Numbered from the stretch's first letter, positions 17,458-26,655 are shown. The stretch: DNA of 64,000 bases from Pedobacter sp. KBS0701 (GCF_005938645.2 NZ_CP042171.1:4650001-4714000); one strand, 5' to 3'. The notes: generated from the sequence alone by a model not told the origin. Numbers and translations: made by a program.

Positions 17458-17502
17458 TAACCGCAAAGGGGTGCTAAGATTCGGCGCTATGAACGCAAAG
17501 AT
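17458..17502. repeat. AACCGCAAAG-type intergenic repeat, copy 1
   Basis: TTAACCGCAAAGGGGTGCTA followed by GAACGCAAAG belongs to a family also found at 37306-37350, 37738-37789 (inverted), 53398-53445 and 54034-54165. The copies vary but keep the alternation of CGCAAAG/CGCTAAG words. Confidence 0.6.
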
Positions 17503-17607
17503 AGACTTATTATTTCTTTGCGAATCAATCTCTGTTCTCTGAGGTTTCATTTTTTTTAAAGTCTTTAAACGAAAATCAGTAATTTGCGCTAAAATTTTCC
17601 AGTAATT

Positions 17608-18687
17608 ATGAGCGATAAACTTAAAATTGGTATCAGTATAGGCGACGTAAACGGCATAGGTTTAGAGGTAATCATTAAAACATTATCCAATCCTGCTATT
17701 TTAAATTATTGCACTCCAATCGTTTATGGCCATACCAAGGTTTCATCTTTTCACAGAAAAGCGAATAATTTGGGTGATTTCAGTTTTAATGTAGTTAACC
17801 ATGCCAACCAGGCACTGCCAAAAAAGGCGAACATGATCAATTGCTGGGAAGAAGATGTAAAAATCGAATTGGGTCAGGTTACGGCAACGGGTGGAAAATA
17901 TGCCTTGGTATCACTAGAGCGTGCAACAGCCGATCTGGTAAACGGTGATATTGATGCTTTAGTTACTGCTCCAATTAACAAACATAATATTCAATCAGAT
18001 ACTTTTGCTTTTCCCGGCCATACCGAATATCTACAGGAAAAAAGCGGAAGTAAAGATGTGCTGATGTTTTTGATCAGCGAAAATCTACGGGTAGGTGTTG
18101 TAACAGGTCATATTCCGGTGAAAGATGTTCCGGCGGCAATTACGAAAGATAAAATCGTAAATAAGTTAAAACTGATTAACGAAAGTTTAAAAAAAGACTT
18201 CTGGATCGAAAAACCGAAAATTGCTGTTTTGGGCTTAAATCCACATGCCAGCGATAATGGTTTATTGGGTACCGAAGAGGCTGAAATTATTACGCCAGCC
18301 ATCCAGGAAGCTTACGACAAAGGCATTGTATGTTTTGGTCCATACCCTGCTGATGGCTTTTTCGGTAATGGTAGCTACAAACAGTTTGATGCTGTTTTGG
18401 CTATGTACCACGATCAGGGTTTAATTCCTTTTAAAACATTAGCTTTCCATAATGGCGTAAATTATACCGCTGGTTTAAACTTCGTCCGCACCTCTCCCGA
18501 TCATGGAACAGGTTATGATATTGCAGGAAAAAATTTAGCTGATTCGACTTCCTTTACCGAAGCTTTATTTTCAGCCATTCACATTGTAAAAAACCGCCGC
18601 GAGCAAGAGGAAATGCTGGGCAACCAACTACGCACAGGTGGAAAAGTGGTTGAAACTCAATTTGACATTAAGGATGATGCATCTTAA
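17608..18687 (+). CDS. pdxA: 4-hydroxythreonine-4-phosphate dehydrogenase
   Basis: This 359-residue enzyme oxidises 4-phosphohydroxy-L-threonine in the DXP-dependent pyridoxal 5'-phosphate pathway. The N-terminal ISIGDVNGIGLEV (family GDPxGIGPE) and the metal-binding histidines in FPGHTEYLQ, MYHDQGLIPFK and RTSPDHGTGYDIAG are all visible. The dimeric enzyme is cytosolic. A near-consensus -7 box, GTAATTTG at 17579-17586, lies about 20 bases before the ATG. No other PLP biosynthesis gene is nearby. Its divergent neighbour is rsmA. Confidence 0.95.
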   Translation: MSDKLKIGISIGDVNGIGLEVIIKTLSNPAILNYCTPIVYGHTKVSSFHRKANNLGDFSFNVVNHANQALPKKANMINCWEEDVKIELGQVTATGGKYALVSLERATADLVNGDIDALVTAPINKHNIQSDTFAFPGHTEYLQEKSGSKDVLMFLISENLRVGVVTGHIPVKDVPAAITKDKIVNKLKLINESLKKDFWIEKPKIAVLGLNPHASDNGLLGTEEAEIITPAIQEAYDKGIVCFGPYPADGFFGNGSYKQFDAVLAMYHDQGLIPFKTLAFHNGVNYTAGLNFVRTSPDHGTGYDIAGKNLADSTSFTEALFSAIHIVKNRREQEEMLGNQLRTGGKVVETQFDIKDDAS

Positions 18688-18841
18688 GGTAGAAGGCAGA
18701 AAGACTAAGGCTGAAAGACCAAAGATGCATTAAACTCAGATGTACTAAGGTGGCTTAGGTGGTCAACATTTTTTTTTCAAAGCAAGGCCTTGTGTTCCAT
18801 CGGTTCTGAAAGCCCTGCTATCCGTTCCAATCTTTTTGTGA

Positions 18842-18866
18842 TTGTCATGCTGAGCTTGTCGAAGCA
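18842..18866. repeat. Half-copy of TGTCATGCTGAG repeat
   Basis: TGTCATGCTGAGCTTGTCGA followed by AGCAC is a half-element of the palindromic family seen complete at 16576-16639. An inverted counterpart (GTGCTTCGACAGGCTCAGCA) lies at 59502-59521. Confidence 0.6.
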
Positions 18867-18933
18867 CAGCAACAAAAAAGATTTCCACTTCTATCAGGTT
18901 TATTTTAGTCAAAATTGTGCTGTAAACTAAAAA

Positions 18934-20121
18934 ATGAAAAGCGTAAAAGCAAGCAATCATATTCTCCCAACAATCGTTATTGCGCAGTTTCTCTGCACTT
19001 CTTTATGGTTTGCAGGCAATGCTGTAGTACCCGATATCGTTAAAAACTTCCCTACCGAAGCGAACCTTTTGGCTAACCTCACCAGCATGGTGCAGTTCGG
19101 TTTTATCAGCGGCACTTTAGTCTTCGCATTTTTTGCCATTTCAGATGTCTTTTCACCCTCAAAAGTTTTCTTTATCTGTGGAATTGCAGCCGCATTGTTT
19201 AATCTGGCCATCTGTCTTGAATTATCTAATGTCCATTTATTATTGCTTTTTCGTTTTTTAACTGGCTTTATGTTAGCTGGGATTTATCCTGTCGGCATGA
19301 AAATAGCATCCGATTACTTTAAAGACGGCCTCGGCAAATCGCTGGGCTTTTTAGTAGGTGCGTTGGTTTTAGGCACAGCCTTTCCACATCTCCTAAAGAC
19401 ATTCACAGGAAATTTTAAATGGCAATATGTAATCTTCGCTACTTCGGGTTTATCTCTAATTGGTGCGCTTTGCATTTTATGGCTGGTACCAAACGGTCCA
19501 TTTAGAACTGCCGGACAAAAATTCAATTTCCGCTCTTGTTTCGATGGCTTTAAAAATCCAGGTTTTCGGTCCGCCGCTTTCGGCTATTTCGGACACATGT
19601 GGGAACTTTATACCTTTTGGGCTTTTTTACCCGGCATGCTACTGCTTTACAACACTAAACATGTACATACAACTTTAAATATACCGCTGTTTTCGTTCCT
19701 AATTATCGCATCAGGAGGTTTATCTTGCATGATTGGCGGTTTGCTTTCACAAAAATTTGGCGCAAAACGGATTGCCACTATCGCCTTAACAATATCGGGC
19801 TTATGTTGCTTGCTCTCTCCTGTTTTTCTATTTAGCTGCTCAGTCTATTCTTTTTTGATATTCTTATTCTGCTGGGGTTTATCCGGCACGGCCGATTCGC
19901 CACTATTTTCTTCCTTAATTGCCAAACACGCACCCGAAAGTTTGAGAGGGACTTCATTAACTTTGGTTAATTGCATCGGCTTTGCCATCACGATCATTAG
20001 TATCCAGTCACTTAATCTACTATCAAAACAGATTAATATTCAATATCTTTATATGGTGCTTGCAATTGGACCAGTTTTCGGGCTATGGGCTTTGCTAAAA
20101 AAACAATCTAAATGCGACTAA
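18934..20121 (+). CDS. MFS transporter
   Basis: This 395-residue inner-membrane protein has about twelve hydrophobic segments. The major-facilitator layout shows as two related halves; the loop after helix 2-3 is SDVFSPSKVFFICG, a variant of the DRxGRR-type motif, and a corresponding GLLSQKFGAKRIATIAL lies in the second half. SLWFAGNAVVPDIV near the N-terminus is typical of putative MFS exporters related to nitrate/cyanate or drug-like transporters, but the substrate cannot be read from sequence. It is first in a three-gene unit: its end overlaps the small membrane protein gene by 10 bases. Confidence 0.85.
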   Translation: MKSVKASNHILPTIVIAQFLCTSLWFAGNAVVPDIVKNFPTEANLLANLTSMVQFGFISGTLVFAFFAISDVFSPSKVFFICGIAAALFNLAICLELSNVHLLLLFRFLTGFMLAGIYPVGMKIASDYFKDGLGKSLGFLVGALVLGTAFPHLLKTFTGNFKWQYVIFATSGLSLIGALCILWLVPNGPFRTAGQKFNFRSCFDGFKNPGFRSAAFGYFGHMWELYTFWAFLPGMLLLYNTKHVHTTLNIPLFSFLIIASGGLSCMIGGLLSQKFGAKRIATIALTISGLCCLLSPVFLFSCSVYSFLIFLFCWGLSGTADSPLFSSLIAKHAPESLRGTSLTLVNCIGFAITIISIQSLNLLSKQINIQYLYMVLAIGPVFGLWALLKKQSKCD

Positions 20122-20303
20122 CAGGAATTATATTAATTATTGTAAGTGTGTTAATGGGGATTTTCTGTGCAGTACTTTTTTCGTACCGAGGCGACATAGC
20201 CTTTATAACAGCAAAGATTGGATATTATTCTTTCATACTATGGCTTCCAACATTAATTGCTGGAATTATAATAACATCAGTTAACCCAAAAAAACAAATA
20301 TGA
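20112..20303 (+). CDS. Small two-helix membrane protein
   Basis: This 63-residue protein has two hydrophobic segments, about residues 4-24 (TGIILIIVSVLMGIFCAVLF) and 39-57 (YSFILWLPTLIAGIIITS). It overlaps the MFS gene at its start by 10 bases and the sulfurtransferase at its end by 4 (ATGA), so it is translationally coupled to both. No known family comes to mind. It could be an accessory subunit of the transporter; that is inference from coupling only. Confidence 0.65.
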   Translation: MRLTGIILIIVSVLMGIFCAVLFSYRGDIAFITAKIGYYSFILWLPTLIAGIIITSVNPKKQI

Positions 20304-21142
20304 GTACAAAATTATCCCCAATTATAAAACCCGAAGAATTAACCTGGTTAAACCAGGATGATGAAATCGTAATCATTGATGCCAGCGCCGGATCAAAAGC
20401 AAGGTATGATGAGCAACATTTGGCTGGAGCGCTTTTTGCCGATGTAAATGAAGATTTAGCCAGCATTGGCGATTTTGCAATTGGCGGACGTCATCCATTA
20501 CCAACTTCTGAACAGTTTTCCAATGTGCTACAAAAACTCGGGATCACTGAACATAGCCATGTTATTATATACGATGACAAAAATGCTGGTAATGCAGCTG
20601 CGCGGCTCTGGTGGATGTTGAAAGCAATCGGTCATGAAAAAGTACAGGTTATTGATGGCGGCTTTCAGGCGGCTGTTAAAGCAGGTTTTCCGACTACCGA
20701 TAAAGTGGAGATCCCAAAATCGGTTGAACCATACCAAGTAAAAGAATGGGCATTGCCTTTATCCAACATCAATGAAGTAGAAAGAGTAGCTAAAACTGAT
20801 AACTACATTGTGATCGACGTACGCGATGCCAATCGTTTTGCAGGCTTAACTGAACCTATTGATTTAATTGCAGGCCATATCCCTGGAGCGGCCAATATTC
20901 CTTATACCGAAAACTTAGATGCAAACGGTGCTTTCCTTGCTCCTGAAATATTAAAAGAAAAATACGAAGAAGCCCTGGCACATGTAAAGCCCGAAAATGT
21001 AATTGTACACTGTGGTTCGGGTATTACGGCATGTCATACCCTTTTGGCTATGGATTATGCAGGCCTGCCCATTCCTAAACTCTATGTAGGCTCGTGGAGC
21101 GAATGGAGCAGGAATAATAAAGAAATGGTACTGGCCAGCTAA
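20300..21142 (+). CDS. sseA: Two-domain rhodanese: 3-mercaptopyruvate/thiosulfate sulfurtransferase
   Basis: This 280-residue protein has two rhodanese domains. The first, about residues 15-130, lacks the active-site cysteine (ends SHVIIYDDKNAGNAAARLWW). The second carries the catalytic loop HCGSGITACH with Cys238. CGSG(I/V)T is the loop of 3-mercaptopyruvate sulfurtransferases rather than CRKGVT of thiosulfate sulfurtransferases, so mercaptopyruvate is the more likely sulfur donor. The signature LRLAGHIPGA-like segment appears as LIAGHIPGAANIPY. The ATG overlaps the preceding gene's stop (ATGA). Confidence 0.9.
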   Translation: MSTKLSPIIKPEELTWLNQDDEIVIIDASAGSKARYDEQHLAGALFADVNEDLASIGDFAIGGRHPLPTSEQFSNVLQKLGITEHSHVIIYDDKNAGNAAARLWWMLKAIGHEKVQVIDGGFQAAVKAGFPTTDKVEIPKSVEPYQVKEWALPLSNINEVERVAKTDNYIVIDVRDANRFAGLTEPIDLIAGHIPGAANIPYTENLDANGAFLAPEILKEKYEEALAHVKPENVIVHCGSGITACHTLLAMDYAGLPIPKLYVGSWSEWSRNNKEMVLAS

Positions 21143-21246
21143 TCATTCTGCAGACCTTATAGCCTTGAGAAACCTATAAGCTCTAAAAATCAAGAGTTAA
21201 CGCCAACAATTTTTAAAAAACATTTTTAATCTAATTATTTTATCCC

Positions 21247-21254
21247 TACATTTG
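21247..21254 (+). promoter_or_regulatory. -7 box of the yceD-rpmF-plsX-fabH-accBC operon
   Basis: TACATTTG is an exact TAnnTTTG match. Transcription would begin about 5-7 bases downstream, leaving a leader of around 16 bases before the TTG start of the YceD gene. Confidence 0.6.
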
Positions 21255-21276
21255 CAGGCTAAAATTTTACAGTACT

Positions 21277-21807
21277 TTGAACCCACTAAAACAATTTTCA
21301 TTACCGTTTACCGGATTAAAATTGGGATCTCATCAGTTTGATTATGAGCTTGATGACACCTTTTTTAATGCATTTGAGTACTCGCTAATCAAAAGTGGAA
21401 ATTTAAAGGTAGACCTGGAACTTGAGAAACAAGAGACCATGTTGATCCTAAAATTCAAAGTTATTGGTACCGTAAATTTAGATTGCGATAAATGTTTATC
21501 AGAATTTGCTTACCCGGTAAACCTTTACGAAAGGCAGATTGTAAAGTTTGCTGAAGATGAACTGGAAAGTGATGATGAAGAAATTATCTCATTAAGCCGA
21601 AAAGACACCGAGATTGATATATCGGGGCCTTTATACGAGATGATTAACGTAGCGGTACCTTATATCAAAAACTGCGAGCAGGCAGGTAAAGATTGCGATC
21701 AGGAAATGATTGACCGCTTAAATCAGTTATCTATCCAAAAGCAGGCTGAAGAAAATGAACAAACAAGCGACCCACGTTGGGAAGCCCTTAATAAGTTAAA
21801 AAAATAA
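21277..21807 (+). CDS. yceD: YceD family protein (DUF177)
   Basis: This 176-residue protein belongs to DUF177/YceD, nearly always encoded directly before rpmF and implicated in 23S rRNA accumulation in E. coli and plants. The typical cysteine motif is visible as NLDCDKCLSEF (about residues 68-78), followed by the acidic segment FAEDELESDDEEI and a second cysteine pair in IKNCEQAGKDCDQE. I accept the TTG start because the encoded NPLKQFSLPFTGLKLGSHQF is the conserved family N-terminus and no ATG fits. It heads the fatty-acid operon, 15 bases before rpmF. Confidence 0.88.
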   Translation: MNPLKQFSLPFTGLKLGSHQFDYELDDTFFNAFEYSLIKSGNLKVDLELEKQETMLILKFKVIGTVNLDCDKCLSEFAYPVNLYERQIVKFAEDELESDDEEIISLSRKDTEIDISGPLYEMINVAVPYIKNCEQAGKDCDQEMIDRLNQLSIQKQAEENEQTSDPRWEALNKLKK

Positions 21808-21822
21808 TTAGATTATACAGCA

Positions 21823-22014
21823 ATGGCACATCCAAAACGGAAGATCTCGAAACAGAGAAAAAATAAAAGAAGAACGCACTATAAAGCTGTTACTCCTTCT
21901 TTAGCAACATGCTCGGCAACAGGTGCTATCCACGTACCTCACCGTGCTTACAACGTTGATGGTAACTTATACTACAACGGCAAACTGGTTATCGAAAATA
22001 CTCAGATAGGGTAA
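21823..22014 (+). CDS. rpmF: 50S ribosomal protein L32
   Basis: This 63-residue protein is bL32, a small basic protein of the large ribosomal subunit. The start MAHPKRKISKQRKNKRRTHY is the family signature (PKRK-x-S-x-x-R-x-x-x-R-R). Only one cysteine remains (LATCSATGAIHVPHRAYN), so this is the form without a complete zinc ribbon, as usual in this phylum. It lies between yceD and plsX, a gene order widely conserved. Confidence 0.97.
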   Translation: MAHPKRKISKQRKNKRRTHYKAVTPSLATCSATGAIHVPHRAYNVDGNLYYNGKLVIENTQIG

Positions 22015-22115
22015 TTTTCTTAAAAAATTGTTTGTGTTTTCAGCGGCTTTAGTCATACCTTAGTCAACTGAAAAATTCAGGATTACACCTGACTTAACAC
22101 AAACAGATTTTTTCT

Positions 22116-23054
22116 ATGAAAATAGGCCTCGACATAATGGGCGGAGACTATGCTCCCAAAGCAATTGTTTTGGGAGCAATAGCTGCTCATCAATCGCTTA
22201 ACGCTGGAGAGCATTTAGTTCTTATTGGCGATACCGAACAGATTAAACCCATCCTTGCAGAAGAAGGTTTTAATCCAGATCATTTTGAATACGTTCATAC
22301 TGATGAAGTAATTGGTATGGGCGAACATCCCACCAAAGCAATCGTTCAGAAACCGAATTCGAGCATAGCAGTTGGTTTTAACCTTTTAAAAGAAGGTAAA
22401 ATCGATTCTTTTGCAAGTGCAGGTAACTCTGGAGCCATGTTGGTTGGCGCTGTATTTAGCGTTAAAACCATCCCGGGCATCATCCGCCCTTGTTTATGTA
22501 CAATTCTTCCAAAAATTAAAGGCGGCACAGGCTTACTCTTAGATGTAGGTGCAAATGCCGACTGTAAACCCGATATTTTATTACAATTTGGCGTTCTGGG
22601 CAGTTTATATGCAGAAAATCTTTTGCAGATTAACGATCCTAAGGTTGCCTTAATGAACATTGGTGAAGAAGATGAAAAAGGAAACATGCTTAGCATGGCT
22701 ACTTTTCCGTTAATGAAAGAAAGCAACCTGTTCAACTTTGTGGGTAATGTGGAAGGAAGGGATTTATTTAATGAAAAAGCGGATGTAATTGTTTGCGATG
22801 GCTTTACCGGAAATGTAATGCTTAAATTAGCAGAATCGTTTTACGTACTTACCATCAAAAAAGGACTTAAAGATGAATTCTTCGATCGTTTTAATTATGA
22901 ACAGTACGGTGGAAGTCCGGTTTTAGGGGTTAACGCTCCAGTTGTTATCGGACACGGAATTTCCAGTCCGCTAGCTGTTAAAAATATGGTTCTCCAATCC
23001 AGGGAAATGATTACTACCGGGTTGGTAGAAAAAATTAGAATGGCATTTAAATAA
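22116..23054 (+). CDS. plsX: Phosphate acyltransferase PlsX
   Basis: This 312-residue protein makes acyl-phosphate from acyl-ACP, the first step of the PlsX/PlsY route to phosphatidic acid. The start MKIGLDIMGGDYAPKAIVLG is the family signature (D-x-MGGD-x-AP), and VGANADCKPDILLQFGVLG and DGFTGNVMLKLAES are further conserved blocks. It is a peripheral cytosolic enzyme of normal length. The 101-base gap from rpmF has no gene; fabH follows after 18 bases. Confidence 0.96.
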   Translation: MKIGLDIMGGDYAPKAIVLGAIAAHQSLNAGEHLVLIGDTEQIKPILAEEGFNPDHFEYVHTDEVIGMGEHPTKAIVQKPNSSIAVGFNLLKEGKIDSFASAGNSGAMLVGAVFSVKTIPGIIRPCLCTILPKIKGGTGLLLDVGANADCKPDILLQFGVLGSLYAENLLQINDPKVALMNIGEEDEKGNMLSMATFPLMKESNLFNFVGNVEGRDLFNEKADVIVCDGFTGNVMLKLAESFYVLTIKKGLKDEFFDRFNYEQYGGSPVLGVNAPVVIGHGISSPLAVKNMVLQSREMITTGLVEKIRMAFK

Positions 23055-23072
23055 TTTATTAAAATTCTTAAA

Positions 23073-24071
23073 ATGAGTAAAATTCACGCTGCTATTACAG
23101 CAGTAAATGGTTACGTCCCCGACTATGTGCTTACAAACGCAGAGTTAGAAACCATTGTTGACACTTCGGATGAATGGATTACCAGCAGAACGGGAATTAA
23201 AGAACGTAGAATTTTAAAGGGAGAAGGTTTAGGTACTTCCGATATGGCGGTTCATGCTGTAAACGGTTTACTTAAAAAGAGAGGAATTGATGCAAGTGAA
23301 ATTGAACTGATTATCTTTTGCACTACTACTCCAGATTTTACTTTCCCTGCTACAGCAAACGTTTTAGCAGATAAAATCGGAGCTAAAAATGCATGGGGTT
23401 ACGATTTACAAGCCGCTTGTTCTGGCTTTATTTTCGGACTTTCTACAGGTGCATCATTTATCGAATCAGGAAGACACAAAAAAGTTTTAGTAGTTGGCGG
23501 TGATAAAATGTCGTCAATCATTAACTATGAAGACCGTACAACCTGCATCATTTTTGGCGATGGTTGTGGCTGTGCCTTACTAGAACCAAATGAAGAAGGA
23601 TTTGGCATCCAGGATTCTATTTTAAGAACAGATGGTTCCGGAAGAGATTTCTTAGGCATGAAGGCTGGTGGTTCAGTTAAACCTGCAACCCACGAAACTA
23701 TTGATGCCAGGGAGCATTTCGCACACCAGGAAGGCCCAACAGTATTTAAATTTGCCGTAACCAATATGGCTGATGTTGCTGCCGAAATTATGGAACGCAA
23801 CAGCTTAACTGCTGATGATGTTGCCTGGTTAGTGCCTCACCAAGCCAATAAACGCATTATCGATGCTACTGCAAACCGTATGGGGGTTACTACCGATAAG
23901 GTAATGATCAACATCGAACGTTATGGCAATACAACCAACGGAACCATTCCGTTATGCTTATGGGAATGGGAAAGCAGATTGAAAAAAGGTGACAACATCG
24001 TTTTAGCTGCATTCGGTGGTGGCTTTACCTGGGGTTCGGTATACCTTAAATGGGCGTACGACACAAAATAG
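23073..24071 (+). CDS. fabH: 3-oxoacyl-ACP synthase III
   Basis: This 332-residue KASIII starts each round of fatty-acid synthesis by condensing an acyl-CoA primer with malonyl-ACP. Cys116 lies in LQAACSGFIFGL, His in WLVPHQANKRII and Asn in RYGNTTNGTIPL, giving the complete triad. Its place between plsX and accB marks it as the housekeeping enzyme, while the divergent paralogue at 14175-15221 is probably specialised. Length is normal. The enzyme should be cytosolic. Confidence 0.95.
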   Translation: MSKIHAAITAVNGYVPDYVLTNAELETIVDTSDEWITSRTGIKERRILKGEGLGTSDMAVHAVNGLLKKRGIDASEIELIIFCTTTPDFTFPATANVLADKIGAKNAWGYDLQAACSGFIFGLSTGASFIESGRHKKVLVVGGDKMSSIINYEDRTTCIIFGDGCGCALLEPNEEGFGIQDSILRTDGSGRDFLGMKAGGSVKPATHETIDAREHFAHQEGPTVFKFAVTNMADVAAEIMERNSLTADDVAWLVPHQANKRIIDATANRMGVTTDKVMINIERYGNTTNGTIPLCLWEWESRLKKGDNIVLAAFGGGFTWGSVYLKWAYDTK

Positions 24072-24189
24072 TCAGAAGTCTTTAGTCGGGAGTCAGAAGT
24101 AAGGTACTGCCCGGATAAAAATATAAAACAAAAAAAGTATAACTTAGTTAATTCAATAAACACTATTTTTTACATAACTAGCCTAAAAA

Positions 24190-24666
24190 ATGGATATCAA
24201 ACAAATACAGGAACTGATTAAATTTGTTTCTCGTTCTGGAGTAAATGAAGTTGCTATTGAGCAAGAAAACTTCAAAATCACGATCAAAACAAACCAAGCA
24301 CCAACAGTTGTGCATGCTACCGTGCCACAGGCTCCGCTTGTACAGGCTGCTGCCCCTGTTGCCACAGCTCCTACTGCACCAAATGCAGCAACACCTGCTG
24401 TACCAGTTGCAGATGACACTTCAAAATACATTACTATTAAATCGCCAATGATCGGTACCTTCTATCGTTCAGCTAGTCCGGAAAAACCGATGTTTGTTAA
24501 CGTTGGCGATGAGGTTAGCACAGGTAAAGTAGTTTGTATTATAGAGGCAATGAAACTATTTAACGAGATTGAAAGTGAAGTTTCAGGCCGTATAGTTAAA
24601 ATATTAGTTGATAATGCATCACCTGTAGAATATGATCAACCGTTATTTTTAGTAGAACCTATTTAG
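24190..24666 (+). CDS. accB: Acetyl-CoA carboxylase biotin carboxyl carrier protein
   Basis: This 158-residue protein is the BCCP subunit that carries biotin between biotin carboxylase and carboxyltransferase. It has an N-terminal dimerisation part (MDIKQIQELIKFVSRSG), an Ala/Pro/Val-rich flexible linker at about residues 40-75, and a lipoyl/biotinyl domain with the biotinylation site EAMKLFNEI, Lys122. The domain has the family's PMIGTFYRS thumb. It is followed by accC after about 100 bases, as in most bacteria. Confidence 0.97.
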   Translation: MDIKQIQELIKFVSRSGVNEVAIEQENFKITIKTNQAPTVVHATVPQAPLVQAAAPVATAPTAPNAATPAVPVADDTSKYITIKSPMIGTFYRSASPEKPMFVNVGDEVSTGKVVCIIEAMKLFNEIESEVSGRIVKILVDNASPVEYDQPLFLVEPI

Positions 24667-24763
24667 AAGCTGATTTCACAGATTAATTTGATTTCGCAGA
24701 TTTTTGATCATACCGTTAAACCGGTGTAATCGTTTAAATCTGTGTAATCCTAAATTAAAAATT

Positions 24764-26104
24764 ATGTTTAAAAAAATACTAATTGCCAACAGGGGTGAAA
24801 TCGCTTTGCGAATTATCCGTACCTGTAAGGAAATGGGCATCAAAACGGTTGCTGTTTACTCTACTGCAGATCGCGAGAGTTTACACGTACGTTTTGCTGA
24901 TGAGGCTGTTTGTATTGGGCCCCCACCCAGTAAAGATTCTTATTTAAATATCCCAAATATTATCTCGGCTGCAGAATTAACTAATGCCGATGCCATACAC
25001 CCAGGTTACGGTTTCTTATCTGAAAACGCTAAGTTTTCTAATATATGCCGCGAATACAACATCAAATTTATTGGTGCTACCCCAGAGCAGATCAATGGCA
25101 TGGGCGATAAAGCCTCAGCAAAAGAAACCATGAAAATCGCGGGTGTTCCAACTATTCCAGGATCGGAAGGTTTGCTTACCAGCGTTAAAGAAGGTATTGC
25201 AATTGCCAATGAAATGGGCTACCCTGTAATTCTAAAAGCAACTGCCGGTGGTGGTGGACGCGGTATGCGTGTAGTCTGGAAAGATGAAGATTTCGAAAAT
25301 GCCTGGGACAGTGCGCGTCAGGAATCTGGTGCGGCATTTGGTAACGATGGCTTATATTTAGAAAAATACATTGAAGATCCACGTCACATTGAAATCCAGA
25401 TCATCGGAGATCAGTTTGGTAAAGCATGTCACTTATCAGAACGCGATTGTTCCATTCAACGCCGTCACCAGAAATTGGTAGAAGAATCTCCATCTCCGTT
25501 TATGACCGAAGAACTTCGTGAAAGAATGGGTGAAGCTGCGATTAAAGGTGCAATGGCCGTAAACTACGAAGGTGCAGGTACAATCGAATTCCTGGTTGAT
25601 AAACACCGCAACTTCTATTTTATGGAAATGAACACCCGTATCCAGGTAGAGCACCCGGTTACCGAAGAGGTGATCAACTTCGATCTAATTAAAGAACAGA
25701 TTAAAGTAGCTGCCGGAATTCCGATTTCGGGCAAAAACTATACGCCGGAGATGCATGCCATTGAATGTCGTATCAATGCAGAAGATCCTGCGAATAACTT
25801 CCGTCCTTCACCTGGTAGAATCACTAATTTCCATTCTCCGGGCGGGCATGGTGTTCGTGTAGATACCCACGTGTATGCAGGTTATTCAATTCCTTCCAAC
25901 TACGATTCGATGATTGCAAAATTAATCTGCGTAGCGCAAACACGTGAAGAAGCCATCTGTACCATGGAGCGTGCTTTGAGCGAATTCGTAATTGAAGGTA
26001 TTAAAACTACCATTCCTTTCCACTTACAATTGATGAAAGATCCTAACTTCAGGGCAGGAAACTTCACCACTAAGTTTATGGAAACGTTTGAATTTACGGA
26101 ATAA
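24764..26104 (+). CDS. accC: Acetyl-CoA carboxylase, biotin carboxylase subunit
   Basis: This 446-residue ATP-grasp enzyme carboxylates the biotin on AccB, using ATP and bicarbonate. I chose the ATG at 24764 (MFKKILIANRGEIALRIIRT), since the longer frame adds 20 residues of non-conserved sequence. The nucleotide-binding loop ATAGGGGRGMRVV, the catalytic EMNTRIQVEHPVTE and the C-terminal EGIKTTIPFH are all family hallmarks. Carboxyltransferase genes accA and accD are not in the window. A rho-independent terminator follows the gene. Confidence 0.97.
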   Translation: MFKKILIANRGEIALRIIRTCKEMGIKTVAVYSTADRESLHVRFADEAVCIGPPPSKDSYLNIPNIISAAELTNADAIHPGYGFLSENAKFSNICREYNIKFIGATPEQINGMGDKASAKETMKIAGVPTIPGSEGLLTSVKEGIAIANEMGYPVILKATAGGGGRGMRVVWKDEDFENAWDSARQESGAAFGNDGLYLEKYIEDPRHIEIQIIGDQFGKACHLSERDCSIQRRHQKLVEESPSPFMTEELRERMGEAAIKGAMAVNYEGAGTIEFLVDKHRNFYFMEMNTRIQVEHPVTEEVINFDLIKEQIKVAAGIPISGKNYTPEMHAIECRINAEDPANNFRPSPGRITNFHSPGGHGVRVDTHVYAGYSIPSNYDSMIAKLICVAQTREEAICTMERALSEFVIEGIKTTIPFHLQLMKDPNFRAGNFTTKFMETFEFTE

Positions 26105-26125
26105 TATAAACGATTATAAAAATTT

Positions 26126-26160
26126 AAATCCCATTTTGGTAAAACAGAATGGGATTTTTC
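26126..26160 (+). terminator. Rho-independent terminator after accC
   Basis: AAATCCCATT at 26126-26135 pairs perfectly with AATGGGATTT at 26148-26157, with a 12-base loop and a T-run after the stem. It ends the fatty-acid operon. Confidence 0.85.
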
Positions 26161-26200
26161 TTTATTAAAAATTTAAGAATTATTTCAGTAAATTTGAATT

Positions 26201-26398
26201 ATGGAAACATTAATTGTACATCCGGAAAACAAGGCTCAATTAAATGCCGTAAAGCAGGTTTTAAAAGCCATGAAGATTTCTTTTGAAAAAGAGGATAAGC
26301 CTTACAATCCCGAATTTGTTGCTAAAATAAAAAAATCAGAGCAAAACTTTAAAGAGGGAAAATTTACTAAGATAGCTATAGATGATTTATGGAAATAG
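26201..26398 (+). CDS. Antitoxin-like protein (DUF2683-type)
   Basis: This 65-residue protein begins METLIVHPENKAQLNAVKQV, a pattern I associate with DUF2683-type antitoxins in Bacteroidota, and ends in a charged, probably disordered tail (KFTKIAIDDLWK) that would wrap the toxin. Its end overlaps the toxin start by 10 bases, the usual arrangement of a type II toxin-antitoxin operon with the antitoxin first. It probably neutralises the toxin by binding and represses its own promoter. Confidence 0.8.
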   Translation: METLIVHPENKAQLNAVKQVLKAMKISFEKEDKPYNPEFVAKIKKSEQNFKEGKFTKIAIDDLWK

Positions 26399-26655
26399 CT
26401 TTTGATGAGATAGCCAAAGAAGACCTAAGTTACTGGAAAAAAAGTGGCAATATCGCTATTCAAAAGAAAATAGAATCTCTTCTTATTGCCATACTAGAAT
26501 CCCCGTTTAAGGGTATCGGAAAACCTGAACAACTTAAATATGATTTTTCAGGGATGTGGTCGAGGAGGATAAATTCAGAGCACAGAATTATCTATCAGGT
26601 TATGGAAGTTGAGCAAGTTATTAAAATTCACTCCCTAAGAGGACATTATAAATAA
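26389..26655 (+). CDS. Txe/YoeB-family mRNA interferase toxin
   Basis: This 88-residue protein matches the Txe/YoeB family of ribosome-dependent mRNA endonucleases. The middle reads GIGKPEQLKYDFSGMWSRRI, the classic G-x-G-K-P-E-x-L-K-x-x-x-x-G-x-W-S-R-R block, followed by SEHRIIYQV and the C-terminal SLRGHYK, whose Arg, His and Tyr correspond to catalytic residues in YoeB. The gene appears intact. With the overlapping upstream antitoxin it forms a type II module placed between accC and tatC. Confidence 0.93.
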   Translation: MEIAFDEIAKEDLSYWKKSGNIAIQKKIESLLIAILESPFKGIGKPEQLKYDFSGMWSRRINSEHRIIYQVMEVEQVIKIHSLRGHYK

